Source of the DNA: Alphaproteobacteria bacterium
GTDB taxonomy: Bacteria; Pseudomonadota; Alphaproteobacteria; Rhodobacterales; Rhodobacteraceae
Reading direction: 5' to 3'
Length of the DNA: 26,050 bases
Assembly: GCA_024277955.1 (NCBI GenBank)
Contig: JAJRUE010000315.1
Coordinates: 1-26,050 of the forward strand
Within the stretch, counting starts at the first letter, position 1; each line of letters opens with the position of its first letter. This document shows positions 8,684 through 16,332 of this stretch, one piece after another. The notes below the pieces were generated by a model. It was not told where the DNA came from. It saw only the letters and a list, made by a program, of their open reading frames with translations, and searched no databases. Made by a program: the position numbers and the translations under genes.

Positions 8684-8698
8684 ATAGGTATTACCGAT
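8684..8698. promoter_or_regulatory. Candidate LysR operator in the phnW-lysR divergent region
   Basis: ATAGGTATTACCGAT is a near-perfect dyad (AT-GGTA-T-TACC-AT) that contains the T-N11-A core expected of LysR-type sites. It sits 15 bases before the LysR start, inside an AT-rich stretch (8652-8698) unlike the flanking DNA. This position suits autorepression plus 2-AEP-dependent activation of phnW. The assignment is by motif and position only. Confidence 0.5.
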
Positions 8699-8712
8699 AG
8701 TTTGGAGCCCCG

Positions 8713-9612
8713 ATGAAATACGTCCAGCTGCGCGCCTTTCACCACGTCGCCCTGCATGGCGGGTTTTCCGCCGCCGCCCGGGCGCTGGGGCTGACCCAGC
8801 CGGCGGTGTCCGACCAGGTGCTGGCGCTGGAACAGACCCACGACGTGCTGCTGTTCGAGCGTCACCAGAAGCGCGTCACCCTGACGCCGCAGGGCGAAAA
8901 GCTGTTCGCCATCACCCGCCCGATGTTCGAATACTTGACCCGGGCGCAGGAACTGCTGGCCGAAACCCGCGCGCTGGCCAGTGGCGAGCTGCGCATCATC
9001 GCCGACAGCGCCTATCATGTGACCGGCGTGCTCAGCCGGTTCCGGGCGCGCTATCCCGGCGTGCACGTCACCCTGCGCGCAGGCAATTCGCAGGCCGTCG
9101 AGGCCGAGCTTGCCGCCTGGCGCGCCGATATCGGGGTTTTGGGCAGCACCGTCGCGCAGGGGCGTTTCCAGACCGTGCACCTGGGCACCAGCCCGATCAT
9201 CGCCTTTGCGGCGCGCGGCTTTTCCCCGATGCCGGCCAGCCCGGCGCGGCTGCGGGATCTGGCCGCCCTGCCGCTGGTGTTCCGGGAAAGGGGTTCGAAA
9301 ACCCGGCAAAAGCTGGAAGCCAGCGCACGCGCGCAATCCATCCCCCTGCGCCCGGCGATCGAGGCCGAGGGCCGCGAAGCGGTGCGCGAGATCGTCGCCG
9401 CCGGCGGCGGCATCGGCTTTGTGTCCGAGGCCGAATACGGGCGCGACGAACGGCTGGTCAAGATCGCGATCCTGGGCCCGCCGATCCCTATGGAGGAAAC
9501 CGTCGTCTGCATGGCCCAGCGCAGCGAGGTGCGCGCGATCCGGGCGTTCATGGCGATGGCGCGCGAAAGCGCTCCGCCCGCCCCGGGTCGGGGGGGCGGA
9601 GCGTTCGAATAG
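8713..9612 (+). CDS. LysR-family regulator of the 2-aminoethylphosphonate genes
   Basis: This 299-residue protein has an N-terminal winged helix-turn-helix (residues about 3-62: FHHVALHGGFSAAARALGLTQ, then PAVSDQV) and a C-terminal periplasmic-binding-fold effector domain (about 90-290). It resembles the aminoethylphosphonate-associated LysR subfamily that is habitually found next to phnWX. It would bind the shared upstream region and activate phnW in response to 2-AEP or a metabolite; the effector is inferred from context. The start at 8713 has GGAG six bases upstream. The last codons overlap a strong stem-loop. The next gene on this strand starts 93 bases later behind a separate control site. 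Confidence 0.93.
   Translation: MKYVQLRAFHHVALHGGFSAAARALGLTQPAVSDQVLALEQTHDVLLFERHQKRVTLTPQGEKLFAITRPMFEYLTRAQELLAETRALASGELRIIADSAYHVTGVLSRFRARYPGVHVTLRAGNSQAVEAELAAWRADIGVLGSTVAQGRFQTVHLGTSPIIAFAARGFSPMPASPARLRDLAALPLVFRERGSKTRQKLEASARAQSIPLRPAIEAEGREAVREIVAAGGGIGFVSEAEYGRDERLVKIAILGPPIPMEETVVCMAQRSEVRAIRAFMAMARESAPPAPGRGGGAFE
9571..9602 (+). terminator. GC-rich stem-loop inside the 3' end of the LysR gene
   Basis: GCTCCGCCC (9571-9579) pairs with GGGCGGAGC (9594-9602), and CCCC/GGGG pairs within. No U-run follows. It lies in the last codons of the regulator gene and may end its transcript before the ZIP transporter gene. Confidence 0.45.
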
Positions 9613-9621
9613 CTCTGGACT

Positions 9622-9636
9622 TGCGAATCATTCTCA
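9622..9636 (+). promoter_or_regulatory. Fur-superfamily 7-1-7 box upstream of the ZIP transporter gene
   Basis: TGCGAATCATTCTCA is a 7-1-7 inverted repeat (TGCGAAT / ATTCTCA, six of seven positions paired). It matches the layout of Fur and Mur boxes (TGAGAATNATTCTCA type). It lies 70 bases before the ATG at 9706, where a repressor would cover the promoter. Which metal it reports (iron, manganese or zinc) cannot be told from the site. Confidence 0.5.
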
Positions 9637-9705
9637 TTTAAGGCTTCGCCGTCTGGCCGCCACCCGGGGGGCCGTTTTTCCCTTACCGTGCAGGGGCCCT
9701 TGCCG

Positions 9706-10488
9706 ATGTTGACCGACACGCCAATTCTGCTGGGATTTCTGGGAAGTCTCGCCGCCGGGCTGATGACCGCGGTCGGCGCCGCGCCGGTGCTGTTCGGCCG
9801 CCAGCTTTCGCGCGAGCAGCGCGATATCTCGCTGGGGTTCGCCGCCGGGGTGATGCTGGCGGCATCGTTCTTTTCGCTGATCATCCCGGCGCTCGATTCG
9901 GCCAGCGCGCGCTATGGCGAAGGCGCTTTGCCCGCCGCCATCGTCAGCTTTGCGATCCTGCTGGGCATGGGCAGCGTGGCGCTACTGAACGAAATCCTGC
10001 CCCACGAACATTTCGCCTCGGGCCGCGAAGGCCCCGAGGCCGCGTCCCTGCGCCGCATCTGGCTGTTCATCATCGCCATCACCATCCACAACCTGCCCGA
10101 AGGCCTGGCGGTGGGGGTCGGGTTCGGGGCCAACGGCTTTGAAGGCGGCTTTCCGATCGCGCTGGGGATCGGCCTGCAGAACGCCCCCGAAGGGCTGGCG
10201 GTGGCGGTGGCGCTGCTGGGCGAACGCTACAGCGCACGGCGCGCCTTCGGGATCGCGGCGCTGACCGGGCTGGTCGAACCGGTGACCGGCCTGCTGGGGG
10301 CCGCGGTGATCGTGGTCGCGCAGCCGCTGTTGCCCTGGGGGCTGGCCTTTGCCGCGGGCGCGATGCTGTATGTGATCAGCCATGAAATCATCCCCGAAAC
10401 CCACCGCAGCGGCCACCAGCAAAAGGCCACCGCCGGGCTGGCGATCGGGCTGGTGGTGATGCTGTTTCTGGATGTCTGGCTGGGCTGA
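9706..10488 (+). CDS. ZIP-family divalent metal transporter (GufA-like)
   Basis: This inner-membrane protein of 260 residues has about eight hydrophobic segments and moves divalent metals such as zinc, iron or manganese into the cytoplasm. The two metal-site motifs are in the central helices: HNLPEGLAVG (residues 128-137, His128, Asn129, Glu132) and QNAPEGLAVA (158-167, Gln158, Asn159, Glu162). This HN..E / QN..E pattern is that of the GufA/ZIP11 branch rather than ZupT. The short loop HEHFASGREG after residue 100 may add a metal ligand. The start at 9706 has AGGGG nine bases upstream; a GTG at 9688 in the same frame is less likely because it would place that ribosome site inside the gene. 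The gene stands alone behind the Fur-type box. Confidence 0.88.
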   Translation: MLTDTPILLGFLGSLAAGLMTAVGAAPVLFGRQLSREQRDISLGFAAGVMLAASFFSLIIPALDSASARYGEGALPAAIVSFAILLGMGSVALLNEILPHEHFASGREGPEAASLRRIWLFIIAITIHNLPEGLAVGVGFGANGFEGGFPIALGIGLQNAPEGLAVAVALLGERYSARRAFGIAALTGLVEPVTGLLGAAVIVVAQPLLPWGLAFAAGAMLYVISHEIIPETHRSGHQQKATAGLAIGLVVMLFLDVWLG

Positions 10489-10504
10489 TCCCAACCGGGC
10501 GGCG

Positions 10505-10535
10505 GCGGGTGCGCCATCAACCGGCGCGCGCCCGC
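10505..10535. terminator. Stem-loop between the converging ZIP and DUF3047 genes
   Basis: GCGGG (10505-10509) and CCCGC (10531-10535) close an imperfect stem with inner GCGCC/GGCGC pairing. It fills the 47-base gap between the two converging genes, so a shared terminator is plausible. There is no U-run. Confidence 0.35.
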
Positions 10536-11198
10536 TCAGTGCAGCGTCAGCCCTTCGATGAAGGCATCGATACGCCCGTCGGTATCGTCGCTGTCGGCGG
10601 TGATGCCGATGGCGACCAGCGCCCCGGCCTCGGCCCCGTAGACGCGCCGGTAGTCGGCGGCCAGGTCGACGTTTTCGGTGAAATCGTCCACCGCCGCCGG
10701 GTGCAGCGCGATCGAGCCCAGCCGCTCGGGCCCGTAGGGGTTCACGAAAACCGTGCCTTCGGGCATGTCTCCGCCCCAGATATAGGTCAGCGCGCGCACG
10801 TTTTCGTTGCGCAGCAGCCGGCCTGCGGAATAGCGGGTGACGCGGCTGGCCATCTGCGGATCGATGAACACGAAATACAGCACCAGGTTGCGGTCGTCGC
10901 CGCCCTTGCGGGTCAGATCGGTGGGCGCGACCGAGGTGTCCACCACCCAGCGCCAGGACGCCTTACGGCTTGACCACAGCGTATCGGGCAGGCGCGTGTA
11001 GATCAGTGAAACCGTTGCCTCCGACGTCACCTTCAGCCGATCGCCCAGCCGGTCGTAGCGGTTGGACCAGAACCGGAAGAAGCCCTGTTTCTTCCAGCTC
11101 TTGTCGAAGGGGATCGGGGTCACGTCCGGCGTGGCGGCCACCGTCACCGGCGCCGCCATCGCCACCAGCGCGGCAGCCACCCACAGCCAGGCGCGCAT
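10536..11198 (-). CDS. Periplasmic DUF3047-family protein
   Basis: This is an exported protein of unknown function with 220 residues from the ATG at 11198. The signal peptide is MRAWLWVAAALVAMAAPVTVAA. The mature part matches the DUF3047 pattern: WSSRKASWRWVVDTSVAPTD, then LTRKGGDDRNLVLYFVFID near the middle, an aromatic AL-YIWGG segment, and a C-terminal region with Asp-rich ADSDDTDGRIDAFIEGL. No cysteine or haem motif is present. It lies 55 bases after the multicopper oxidase gene on the same strand and is probably co-transcribed, which hints at an envelope role linked to copper; this is inference. A TTG at 11261, overlapping the oxidase stop, would add 21 arginine-rich residues and is the less likely start. 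Confidence 0.78.
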   Translation of the reverse strand: MRAWLWVAAALVAMAAPVTVAATPDVTPIPFDKSWKKQGFFRFWSNRYDRLGDRLKVTSEATVSLIYTRLPDTLWSSRKASWRWVVDTSVAPTDLTRKGGDDRNLVLYFVFIDPQMASRVTRYSAGRLLRNENVRALTYIWGGDMPEGTVFVNPYGPERLGSIALHPAAVDDFTENVDLAADYRRVYGAEAGALVAIGITADSDDTDGRIDAFIEGLTLH

Positions 11199-11253
11199 CC
11201 CCCGGCGCGGCGCAATGCGCGACCGTTGCCGGCGCGCCGGGGGGAAAGCGGCG

Positions 11254-12750
11254 CTAGCCAACCGTGAACTGCCCCATCATGCCGCCATCTTCGTGCTCAA
11301 GAATGTGGCAATGATACATGAACGGGATGTCGCGCGCCGCCGGGCGGTCGAACCGAACCAGGATCTCGGCGTCGCCATTGACCAGGACGGTGTCTTTCCA
11401 GCCCAGGTTCTGCGGGCGCACCGGGCCGCCGTTTTCGGCGACGACCTGAAAGGCGCAGCCGTGCACGTGGAACGGGTGCATCAGCATCTGGCCGGTCACC
11501 AGCCAGCGTTCCGTCGCCCCCAGTTTCACCGACTGGTTGATCACCCCCATGTCGAACGGTTCGCCGGAAATCGAGAACCGGTTGCCGCCGCCGAGCATCA
11601 TCGACGGCCCCATGCGCATGTCCAGTGTCAGGTGGCGCGTCACGTCAACCGGCGTGGTGACCGAAGCCAGCTCTCCGCCCAGGGTGTCGGGCAGGCGGTC
11701 GATGAAGGCGGGGCGGCTTTCGTCGACGCTGAAGGGCAGAACCGGGAACGCGGTGGCCGGGTCCACCGGCTGATCGATCGGTGGGCGCCCGCTGCCCCCG
11801 TTCATGCCCCCCATCATGCCGCCGCCTTCCGAGTTGATCTCGGGCGCGGACACCAGGGTCGCGTTGCCGCCAGTCCCGAAATCCACCAGCAGTTCGACGC
11901 GCTCGGCCGGGGCAACCACCACGGTCTTGAGCGCCATCGGCCGGTCAAGCAGCCCGGAATCGGTGCCGATCAGGTGCAGATCGCGCCCGTCGTCCATCGC
12001 CAGGCTGTAGATGCGCGCGTTCGAACCGTTGAGGATGCGCAGCCGCACGATCCCGCGCGGCACCGTGGTGAAGGGCTGATACTGGCCGTTGACCAGCAGC
12101 ACGTTGCCGGAAAACCCCATCATCGCGTCGCGCATGGCCGGGTCGTAAACCATACGCCCCCTGCTGTCGAAGCGCCGGTCCTGCAGCACCAGCGTCAGGT
12201 CGTCGACGCCGTATTCGGTGGGCAGGCCGCGGTCCTTGTCCAGCCCGTCGGTCAGCTGCATCACGCCGGCCAGCCCCTTGTAGACCTGCGGCGCTGTCTT
12301 GCCGTGGATGTGCGAGTGATACCACAGCGTCGCCGGGCGCTGATCCACCGGCAGAACCGGGGCCCAGGTTTCGCCCGGGGCGATCGGCTGGTGCGGGCCG
12401 CCGTCCACATCGCCCGGAATGATCAGCCCGTGCCAGTGGACGGAAACCTCTTCGGGCAGGGTGTTCTTGACGGTGGCGGCGGTTTCGCCCTTGTTGTTGA
12501 CGCGCAGGGTCGGCCCCAGGAAGGGGCGGTTGAAGCCCCAGGTGTCGCTTTCGTCGCCACCACCAAAGCGGACCTTGCCGGCGATCGCGGTCAGGTCGAT
12601 CCGGCCGGTTTCGGTCGCATCCAGCAGCGGCGGCATGACCAGCGGGAAACGGCCCGATTGGGCCCAAAGCCCGGTCGGAGCGGTCAGGGCGGCGGCGCCG
12701 GCGCCAAGTCCTGCCCCGAGACCGGCGATGAATCTGCGTCTGTCAATCAT
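11254..12750 (-). CDS. Periplasmic multicopper oxidase (CueO-like)
   Basis: This enzyme uses four copper atoms to oxidise a substrate, probably Cu(I), while reducing O2 to water. From the ATG at 12750 it has 498 residues. The start is chosen because MIDRRRFIAGLGAG is a Tat signal with a twin-arginine core, as needed for export of folded copper enzymes; the frame stays open to 12792 without adding family sequence. The four copper motifs are present in order: HWHGL, WYHSHIHGKT, HPFHVHG and HCHILEHEDGGMM (type-1 Cys, His and axial Met). A short Met-rich loop (MMGGMNGG) occurs in the middle, shorter than the Met-rich insert of E. coli CueO. It lies downstream of cueR on the same strand, separated by a stem-loop, and has no evident CueR box of its own. 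Confidence 0.92.
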   Translation of the reverse strand: MIDRRRFIAGLGAGLGAGAAALTAPTGLWAQSGRFPLVMPPLLDATETGRIDLTAIAGKVRFGGGDESDTWGFNRPFLGPTLRVNNKGETAATVKNTLPEEVSVHWHGLIIPGDVDGGPHQPIAPGETWAPVLPVDQRPATLWYHSHIHGKTAPQVYKGLAGVMQLTDGLDKDRGLPTEYGVDDLTLVLQDRRFDSRGRMVYDPAMRDAMMGFSGNVLLVNGQYQPFTTVPRGIVRLRILNGSNARIYSLAMDDGRDLHLIGTDSGLLDRPMALKTVVVAPAERVELLVDFGTGGNATLVSAPEINSEGGGMMGGMNGGSGRPPIDQPVDPATAFPVLPFSVDESRPAFIDRLPDTLGGELASVTTPVDVTRHLTLDMRMGPSMMLGGGNRFSISGEPFDMGVINQSVKLGATERWLVTGQMLMHPFHVHGCAFQVVAENGGPVRPQNLGWKDTVLVNGDAEILVRFDRPAARDIPFMYHCHILEHEDGGMMGQFTVG

Positions 12751-12836
12751 TGTGTCAATCCTTCTTCGCGCGTTCAGCATATGTAAAATCACTATCGCGC
12801 CAGGGCCTGATCGACCATCCCCGCGATCACGGAAAT

Positions 12837-12863
12837 GGCGCGGCCAATCGTCCGGGCCGCGCC
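12837..12863 (-). terminator. Stem-loop between cueR and the multicopper oxidase gene
   Basis: GGCGCGGCC (12837-12845) and GGCCGCGCC (12855-12863) form a perfect 9-bp stem with a nine-base loop. On the minus strand ATTTCC follows, a weak U-run. It lies 56 bases past the cueR stop and probably ends the copA-cueR message, so the oxidase gene should have its own promoter. Confidence 0.5.
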
Positions 12864-12918
12864 ACGTTGTTTTCCGGGCCCCGCCACCTGGCGCGCGCCC
12901 GGTTTCAGCCTTGGGGGT

Positions 12919-13317
12919 TCAGCCTTCGACCAGCTGGGCGCTCAGATCCTTGAGGATCGGGCAATCGGGCCGGTGATCGCCGGCGCAGGCCTCGACCAGT
13001 TCGGAAAGGGTGTCGCGCATCGACTTGAGGTCGCGCAGCTTGGCCTCGATCCGTTCCAGGTGCTGTTCGGCGATGCGCTTCACATCAGCGCTGGCCCGGG
13101 TGTCGTCGGCATAGAGCGCCAGCAGCGCCCGGCAGTCCTCGATGGTGAAGCCCAGCGCCCTGGCCCGCCCGAGGAATGTCAGCATGTGCAGTTCCTTTTC
13201 GCGGAAGGCGCGGTAGCCGTTGGTATCGCGCAGCGGCTTCACCAGGCCGATGTCCTCGTAGTAGCGGATGGTTTTTGCCGGCAGGCCCGAACGGGCGGCG
13301 ACGTCTCCGATGTTCAT
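12919..13317 (-). CDS. cueR: Cu(I)-responsive MerR-family regulator
   Basis: This cytoplasmic copper sensor twists MerR-type promoters to activate copper-export genes. It has 132 residues. The N-terminal helix-turn-helix (MNIGDVAARSGLPAKTIRYYE) is followed by the wing (GYRAF) and a dimerisation helix. The metal loop is CAGDHRPDC with Cys111 and Cys119 (C-x7-C), equivalent to Cys112 and Cys120 of E. coli CueR. Ser76 stands where CueR has Ser77, the mark of sensors for monovalent ions. The start at 13317 has AGAGGA eight bases upstream; the open frame extends much further but without family sequence. It lies 65 bases after copA on the same strand and is probably made from the copA promoter, giving autoregulation. 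Confidence 0.95.
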   Translation of the reverse strand: MNIGDVAARSGLPAKTIRYYEDIGLVKPLRDTNGYRAFREKELHMLTFLGRARALGFTIEDCRALLALYADDTRASADVKRIAEQHLERIEAKLRDLKSMRDTLSELVEACAGDHRPDCPILKDLSAQLVEG

Positions 13318-13382
13318 CTCGTGGTTCCTCTCAATCTTTTCTTTTTTCCGGCCATTCCCGGTGTGGCTGTTGGCGGGGGCGC

Positions 13383-15893
13383 CTATTCGGCCGGGGCGGT
13401 CTGGAACCCGGCCGCGGCGGCGGGCGCCGCCCGGCGGGTTTCGCGGATCGCCGGTTTCACCCAGCGCAGCCGCAGCGCGTTGGTCAGCACAAAGACGCTG
13501 GACATGGCCATCGCAAAGGCCGACAGCATCGGCGACAGCATGATCCCGAAGAAGGGGTACAGCACGCCCGCCGCCACCGGGATCAGCACCGTGTTGTAGC
13601 CAAAGGCCCAAAACAGGTTCTGCCGGATGTTGCGCATGGTCTTCTGGCTGATGTCGAAGGCGTTGACCACACCGATCAGGTCGCCCGACATCAACACCAC
13701 ATCGGCGGTTTCGATGGCCACGTCGGTGCCGGTGCCGATGGCAATGCCCACATCCGCCACCGCCAGCGCCGGCGCGTCGTTGATGCCGTCGCCGACAAAG
13801 GCGATCTTCTGGCCGCCCGAGCGCAGGGTTTCCAGCGCTTCGACCTTGCCTTCGGGCAGGACTTCGGCAACCACGTGGTCGATGCCCAGCCGCTTGGCGA
13901 TGACCTGGGCGGTGGCCTTGTTGTCGCCGGTGATCATGGCGACCTTCAGCCCCAGGTCGTGCAGCGCGCGGATCGCCTGCGGGGTGGCTTCCTTGATCGG
14001 GTCGGCGACCGCGATCACCGCGGCGATGCGCCCGTCGATGGCGGCATAAAGCGGCGACTTGCCGTCCTGCCCCAGGCTTTCGCCCTGCGCCGCCAGCGCG
14101 CCCAGGTCGATCCCCTGCTGCTGCATGAAGCGGTCGGCGCCGATCAGCACGGTCTTGCCGTCGACCCTGGCGCGCACCCCGAAACCGGTGACCGAGTCAA
14201 AGTCCTCGACCGCAGGCAGGTTCAGCCCGGCCTGTTCGGCGGCGCGCACGATGGCCTGGGCGATCGGGTGTTCGGACGAGGTTTCGACCGCCGCCACGCT
14301 GGCCAGAACCGCGTCGCGCTCAAAGCCCTGGGCAACCACCAGATCGGTCAGCTCGGGGCGGCCCTGGGTCAGGGTGCCGGTCTTGTCGAGCGCCACGACT
14401 TCGACCTCTTGCAGGGTCTGCAGCGCGTCGCCCTTGCGAAACAGCACGCCCATTTCCGCGGCCCGTCCGGTGCCCACCATGATCGAGGTCGGCGTGGCCA
14501 GGCCCATGGCGCAGGGGCAGGCGATGATCAGCACCGAAACCCCGGCCACCAGCGCGAATGTCAGCGCCGGGTCGGGCCCGAAGATCAGCCAGACCAGCAC
14601 TGTAAGCGCCGCCGCCCCCATCACCGCGGGCACGAACCAGGCGGTGATCTTGTCCACCAGCGCCTGGATCGGCAGCTTGGCGCCCTGGGCCTCTTCGACC
14701 ATCTTGATGATCTGGGCCAGCATGGTGTCGGCGCCCACCTTGGTGGCGCGGAAGCGGATCGCGCCGGTGCCGTTCACCGTACCCGCGACCACCGTCGCGC
14801 CTTCGGTCTTTTCCACCGGCACCGGTTCGCCGGTGATCATGCTTTCGTCCACATAGGACGACCCCGCGATCACCTCGCCGTCCACCGCGATCTTTTCGCC
14901 GGGGCGCACATGCACGATGTCGCCAACGTGGATATCCTCGATCGGGGCTTCGACCACTTCGCCGTCACGTTCGACGCGGGCGGTCTTGGCCTGAAGCCCC
15001 ACCAGCTTGCGGATGGCTTCGCCGGTACGGCCCTTGGCGCGCGCTTCCAGGTAGCGGCCCAGCAGGATCAGGGTCACGATCACGGCGGCGGCTTCGAAAT
15101 AGATGTTCTGCGCCTGTTCGGGCAGCAGCCCCGGCGCAAAGGTGACGATCACCGAGTAGATCCAGGCCGCCGAGGTGCCCAGCGCCACGAGCGAGTTCAT
15201 GTCCGGGCTGGCCTTGAGCAGCGCCGGAACGCCCTTGACGAAGAACCGCAGGCCCGGCCCGGCCAGCACGATGGTGGTCAGCACGAACTGGATCAGCCGG
15301 TTGGCCTGTTCGCCCAGCACATCGGCCTTGAAACTGGCGATGCCGCTGAACAGGTAGCTGCCCATTTCCAGCGTCAGCACCGGCGCGGTCAGCACCGCCG
15401 CGATGATGGTCAGCATCCACAGCTTTTTCGCTTCGGCTTCCTTGCGGGCGGCCTTGTCGCTGGCTTCGGCGGACTTGACCTTGGCCGGGTAGCCGGCCGC
15501 GGTGGACAGCGCCGCGATATCGGCGGGCGTGGTCGCCCCGGCCAGGTAGCGCACGGTCGCGGTTTCGGTCGCCAGGTTGACCGAGGCCTCAAGCACGCCC
15601 GTGCCGGCTTTCAGCGCCTTTTCGACGCGCCCGACGCAGGATGCGCAGGTCATCGATTCGATTTCCAGCGTGACTTCCTGGGTGGTGGCCGGGTAGCCGG
15701 CGTTTTCCAGCGCCGCGATCAGCTCGCCGGTGTCAACGTTTTCGCCGAACTTCACATTGGCGGTTTCCGCGGCCAGGTTGACCGCCGCCTCTTCCACGCC
15801 GGGCACCTTGGCCAGCGCCTTTTCCACCCTGCCGACGCAGGACGCACAGGTCATGCCTTCGACCTGAAACGAAATCTTGTTGGTGTCTTCCAT
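13383..15893 (-). CDS. copA: Cu(I)-exporting P1B-type ATPase
   Basis: This inner-membrane pump exports Cu(I) from the cytoplasm to the periplasm using ATP. The 836-residue protein has two N-terminal metal-binding (HMA) domains, each with GMTCASC or SMTCASC (Cys16/Cys19 and Cys83/Cys86). Then come the membrane helices, the actuator loop TGEPVPVEK, the membrane copper site CPC (residues 459-461), the phosphorylated Asp503 in DKTGTLTQG, the nucleotide-binding SSEHPIAQAI region and the hinge GDGINDAPALA. The last helices carry the YNTVLIPVAAG and MSSVFVLTNALRL segments typical of copper pumps. The start at 15893 lies after a MerR-type promoter; the frame extends to 16037, but that part crosses the promoter. 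It is followed by cueR. Confidence 0.97.
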   Translation of the reverse strand: MEDTNKISFQVEGMTCASCVGRVEKALAKVPGVEEAAVNLAAETANVKFGENVDTGELIAALENAGYPATTQEVTLEIESMTCASCVGRVEKALKAGTGVLEASVNLATETATVRYLAGATTPADIAALSTAAGYPAKVKSAEASDKAARKEAEAKKLWMLTIIAAVLTAPVLTLEMGSYLFSGIASFKADVLGEQANRLIQFVLTTIVLAGPGLRFFVKGVPALLKASPDMNSLVALGTSAAWIYSVIVTFAPGLLPEQAQNIYFEAAAVIVTLILLGRYLEARAKGRTGEAIRKLVGLQAKTARVERDGEVVEAPIEDIHVGDIVHVRPGEKIAVDGEVIAGSSYVDESMITGEPVPVEKTEGATVVAGTVNGTGAIRFRATKVGADTMLAQIIKMVEEAQGAKLPIQALVDKITAWFVPAVMGAAALTVLVWLIFGPDPALTFALVAGVSVLIIACPCAMGLATPTSIMVGTGRAAEMGVLFRKGDALQTLQEVEVVALDKTGTLTQGRPELTDLVVAQGFERDAVLASVAAVETSSEHPIAQAIVRAAEQAGLNLPAVEDFDSVTGFGVRARVDGKTVLIGADRFMQQQGIDLGALAAQGESLGQDGKSPLYAAIDGRIAAVIAVADPIKEATPQAIRALHDLGLKVAMITGDNKATAQVIAKRLGIDHVVAEVLPEGKVEALETLRSGGQKIAFVGDGINDAPALAVADVGIAIGTGTDVAIETADVVLMSGDLIGVVNAFDISQKTMRNIRQNLFWAFGYNTVLIPVAAGVLYPFFGIMLSPMLSAFAMAMSSVFVLTNALRLRWVKPAIRETRRAAPAAAAGFQTAPAE

Positions 15894-15930
15894 GTTCCTT
15901 GACCCATAATCAGCTACTCGGTTGACAGGG

Positions 15931-15961
15931 TAGATAGGGGTTCCAGCTAGTGGAAGGTCAA
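15931..15961 (-). promoter_or_regulatory. CueR-controlled promoter of copA
   Basis: On the minus strand TTGACC (-35, 15956-15961) and TATCTA (-10, 15931-15936) are separated by 19 bases, the overlong spacer typical of MerR-family targets. The spacer holds the dyad TTCC-N7-GGAA (15941-15955), the CueR/HmrR box arrangement of E. coli copA. Confidence 0.88.
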
Positions 15962-15995
15962 GGGCTGGCACACCGATTTTTGAAAAATTTCCGTA

Positions 15996-16025
15996 TTGAC
16001 CTTCCAGCGCCGGAACACTTAGGCG
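15996..16025 (+). promoter_or_regulatory. CueR-type box and promoter of copZ
   Basis: TTGACC (15996-16001) abuts the dyad TTCC-AGCGCC-GGAA (16002-16015), and TAGGCG (16020-16025) is the best -10 after an 18-base spacer. The dyad spacing is six, one base shorter than at copA, and the -10 is poor, so the promoter may be less tightly controlled. It is divergent from the copA promoter. Confidence 0.7.
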
Positions 16026-16054
16026 ATTCCCAAGCAATGCAAAGGAGACCCGAC

Positions 16055-16255
16055 ATGACCAAACTGAAAGTACCCGAAATGAGCTGCGGCCACTGCAAGG
16101 CCGCCGTCGAAAAGGCCGTGGCCAGCGTGGACGCGCAGGCCAAGGTGGATGTCGATCTGGAAAACCGCACGGTGCAGGTTGAAACCACCGCCGCCAATGA
16201 CGCGCTGATCGCGGCCCTCAAGGAAGAAGGCTACGAGGCAACCGTCGCCGCCTGA
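16055..16255 (+). CDS. copZ: Copper chaperone (HMA domain)
   Basis: This small cytoplasmic protein of 66 residues is a single heavy-metal-associated domain. The metal motif is MSCGHC (Cys11 and Cys14) near the N-terminus, and the rest follows the beta-alpha-beta-beta-alpha-beta pattern (VEKAVASVDAQAKVDVDL, ending LKEEGYEATVAA). It would carry Cu(I) to the HMA domains of CopA. A His stands before the second Cys (GHC), as in CopZ proteins of this group. The start at 16055 has AGGAGA six bases upstream. It is divergent from copA and shares its control region, where each gene has its own CueR-type box. A strong terminator follows. Confidence 0.92.
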   Translation: MTKLKVPEMSCGHCKAAVEKAVASVDAQAKVDVDLENRTVQVETTAANDALIAALKEEGYEATVAA

Positions 16256-16332
16256 CCCTGGCTACCGGAAAGGGGCGTCAGAGCCGGACGGCGCGCGGCA
16301 TGGCGCCGTAGCCAGCCTGTCCGGGTAGCTCG

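Noticed and set aside
11062..12786. Plus-strand open frame (574 codons) opposite the multicopper oxidase
   Set aside because: It has the same shadow pattern; the minus strand has all four copper motifs and a Tat signal.
8653..12790. Shared 14-mer GCATATGTAAAATC upstream of phnW (8652-8665) and of the multicopper oxidase gene (12778-12791)
   Set aside because: One shared 14-mer is expected by chance in a window of this size. The two genes have no functional tie, and the sites lie at different distances from their starts. It may simply reflect similar -10 regions.
12808..12829. TGATCG-N10-CGATCA dyad upstream of the multicopper oxidase gene
   Set aside because: Arms of six bases with a ten-base gap are weak evidence, and the dyad does not match the CueR-type boxes of the neighbours.
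13318..13382. Terminator or separate promoter between copA and cueR
   Set aside because: Only a four-base inverted repeat and an A-rich run on the coding strand are present; nothing supports either, so copA and cueR are taken as one transcript.
13176..15902. Very long plus-strand open frame (908 codons) opposite copA
   Set aside because: It is an antisense shadow of copA; His/Gly/Arg-rich sequence with no recognisable fold, and every CopA motif is intact on the other strand.
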